Below, one piece after another: positions 19,771-20,293 of a DNA stretch of 20,293 nt. The notes under the pieces are model-generated. The model was given only the letters and a program-made list of their open reading frames with translations. It searched no databases and was not told the origin of the DNA. The stretch comes from Salpingoeca rosetta (taxonomy: Eukaryota > Opisthokonta > Choanoflagellata > Craspedida > Salpingoecidae), in contig NW_004754916.1 in assembly GCF_000188695.1 (NCBI RefSeq), positions 1,292,006 through 1,312,298 of the forward strand, in the 5' to 3' direction. The stretch's first letter is position 1, and every line of letters starts with the position of its first letter. The position numbers and the translations under genes are program-made.

Positions 19771-20118
19771 CACAAGTACTACACACACACATACACACAC
19801 ATACACACACACACACACACAAAAAGCACAAGTTTGCGGAACCTGAGCTCGTGCAAAGTGTTGTTTCGCTTGAGTGCCTCTGCGATGGCACGGCCGCCAG
19901 CAGCCCGCAGATTGTTCCAGCCAAGGCTGGTGCGAATGCAAAGGAGGAAGAAAGGGAATATATGAGGTGATGCAAGTGTCCTCGTCTCGTACCGTTCCAG
20001 CAACACCATCAATCGTGCATAGAGATGGACCTACTTGAGCTTGAGCATGTTGGTGTTCTTCTTGAGAGCCTCTGCAATCACGCGAGCGCCAATCTCTTCC
20101 AGGTTGTGCCAGCTCAAA
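18225..20118 (-). CDS. LRR (ribonuclease-inhibitor type) protein with coiled coil and C-terminal membrane anchor (5' partial)
   Basis: Exons in reading order: 20118-20035, 19926-19843, 19582-19499, 19326-19243, 19084-19001 (each 84 bp), 18732-18644, 18436-18225. The five 84-bp exons each encode one 28-residue LRR with the same phase, pattern (S/N)LxxNxLGxxGxxAIAxALxxNTxLxxL, for example LGWNNLRAAGGRAIAEALKR and LSDNHLGPDGCAAIATALES. A sixth LRR (LGWNEIGETGAAALARAI) breaks from the consensus at its end. The last exon encodes a charged heptad helix (LLKQKEEEITALEGQLRQTT, 18413-18300), then a 17-residue hydrophobic span (18299-18249) and a short tail GHYRQHL before TGA. If there is no signal peptide upstream, this is a tail-anchored protein with cytosolic LRRs. 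LRRs of this type bind proteins, as in RNH1 or NLR C-termini. The donor of exon 18732-18644 (GTGATA) is chosen for phase and is the least sure. The 5' end lies beyond the window. Confidence 0.82.
18471..18560. repeat. (TG)45 microsatellite in the last intron of the LRR gene
   Basis: A pure 90-bp TG run on the plus strand, read as CA in the sense of the LRR gene, flanked by TGCG units. It fills much of the 207-bp intron 18437-18643. Confidence 0.9.
18745..18807. repeat. Imperfect 23-bp direct repeat, 40 bp apart
   Basis: ATGCGGTGCATTGCGTTGATGAG at 18745 and a copy differing at two positions at 18785-18807, both inside the LRR-gene intron 18733-19000 and just upstream, in gene sense, of its acceptor. 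Confidence 0.75.
19745..19820. repeat. Compound (AG)13 and (CA)n microsatellites in an LRR-gene intron
   Basis: CA repeats, then AG from 19745 to 19770, then CA/TACA repeats to about 19820, all inside intron 19583-19842. Confidence 0.85.
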
Positions 20119-20183
20119 CTGTGTGTGTGTGTGAAGGGGAGTTGTGTGTGAGTGTGGGAGGGGGGATGCGTTTGGAGGGATTA

Positions 20184-20293
<110 letters not shown>

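Overview
The window reads as nuclear DNA from a unicellular eukaryote. Coding exons are GC-rich, genes are split by short GT-AG introns of about 100-420 bp that are full of (TG)n or (CA)n, and spacing between genes is small. The protein set (a huge ankyrin/WGR PARP, a ribonuclease-inhibitor-type LRR protein, a membrane-anchored beta-propeller) together with these intron features fits a choanoflagellate, Salpingoeca-like. That assignment is an inference from style and gene content, not from a marker gene.

Layout: (A) 3-1646, minus strand: a low-complexity S/T/N/Q-rich protein with two coiled-coil segments; its C-terminus runs off the left edge. (B) 1647-2425: a divergent intergenic/promoter stretch with a duplicated palindrome-containing 11-mer. 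(C) 2426-14473, plus strand: one gene with 15 coding exons whose phases all agree, giving about 3003 residues. It has a basic/acidic N-terminus, an unrecognised central region, many ankyrin repeats split by a charged insert, a WGR domain, a PARP helical regulatory domain and a complete H-Y-E PARP catalytic domain. (D) 14474-15183: intergenic. (E) 15184-17741, plus strand: a two-exon gene for a 713-residue single-pass membrane protein with an SBBP-like beta-propeller. (F) 17742-18224: convergent 3' ends. (G) 18225-20118, minus strand: the 3' part of an LRR gene in which five consecutive exons are each exactly 84 bp and each encode one 28-residue LRR, followed by a coiled coil and a C-terminal membrane anchor; its 5' end lies beyond the right edge.

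Nothing suggests an operon, a mobile element, CRISPR, or a tRNA/rRNA gene. The genes look like independent eukaryotic loci and I see no sequence-level reason to link them in one pathway. The most notable items are the PARP architecture, the one-exon-per-LRR structure with a tail anchor, and the polarised TG-to-CA arrangement of introns, which could let introns fold back on themselves.
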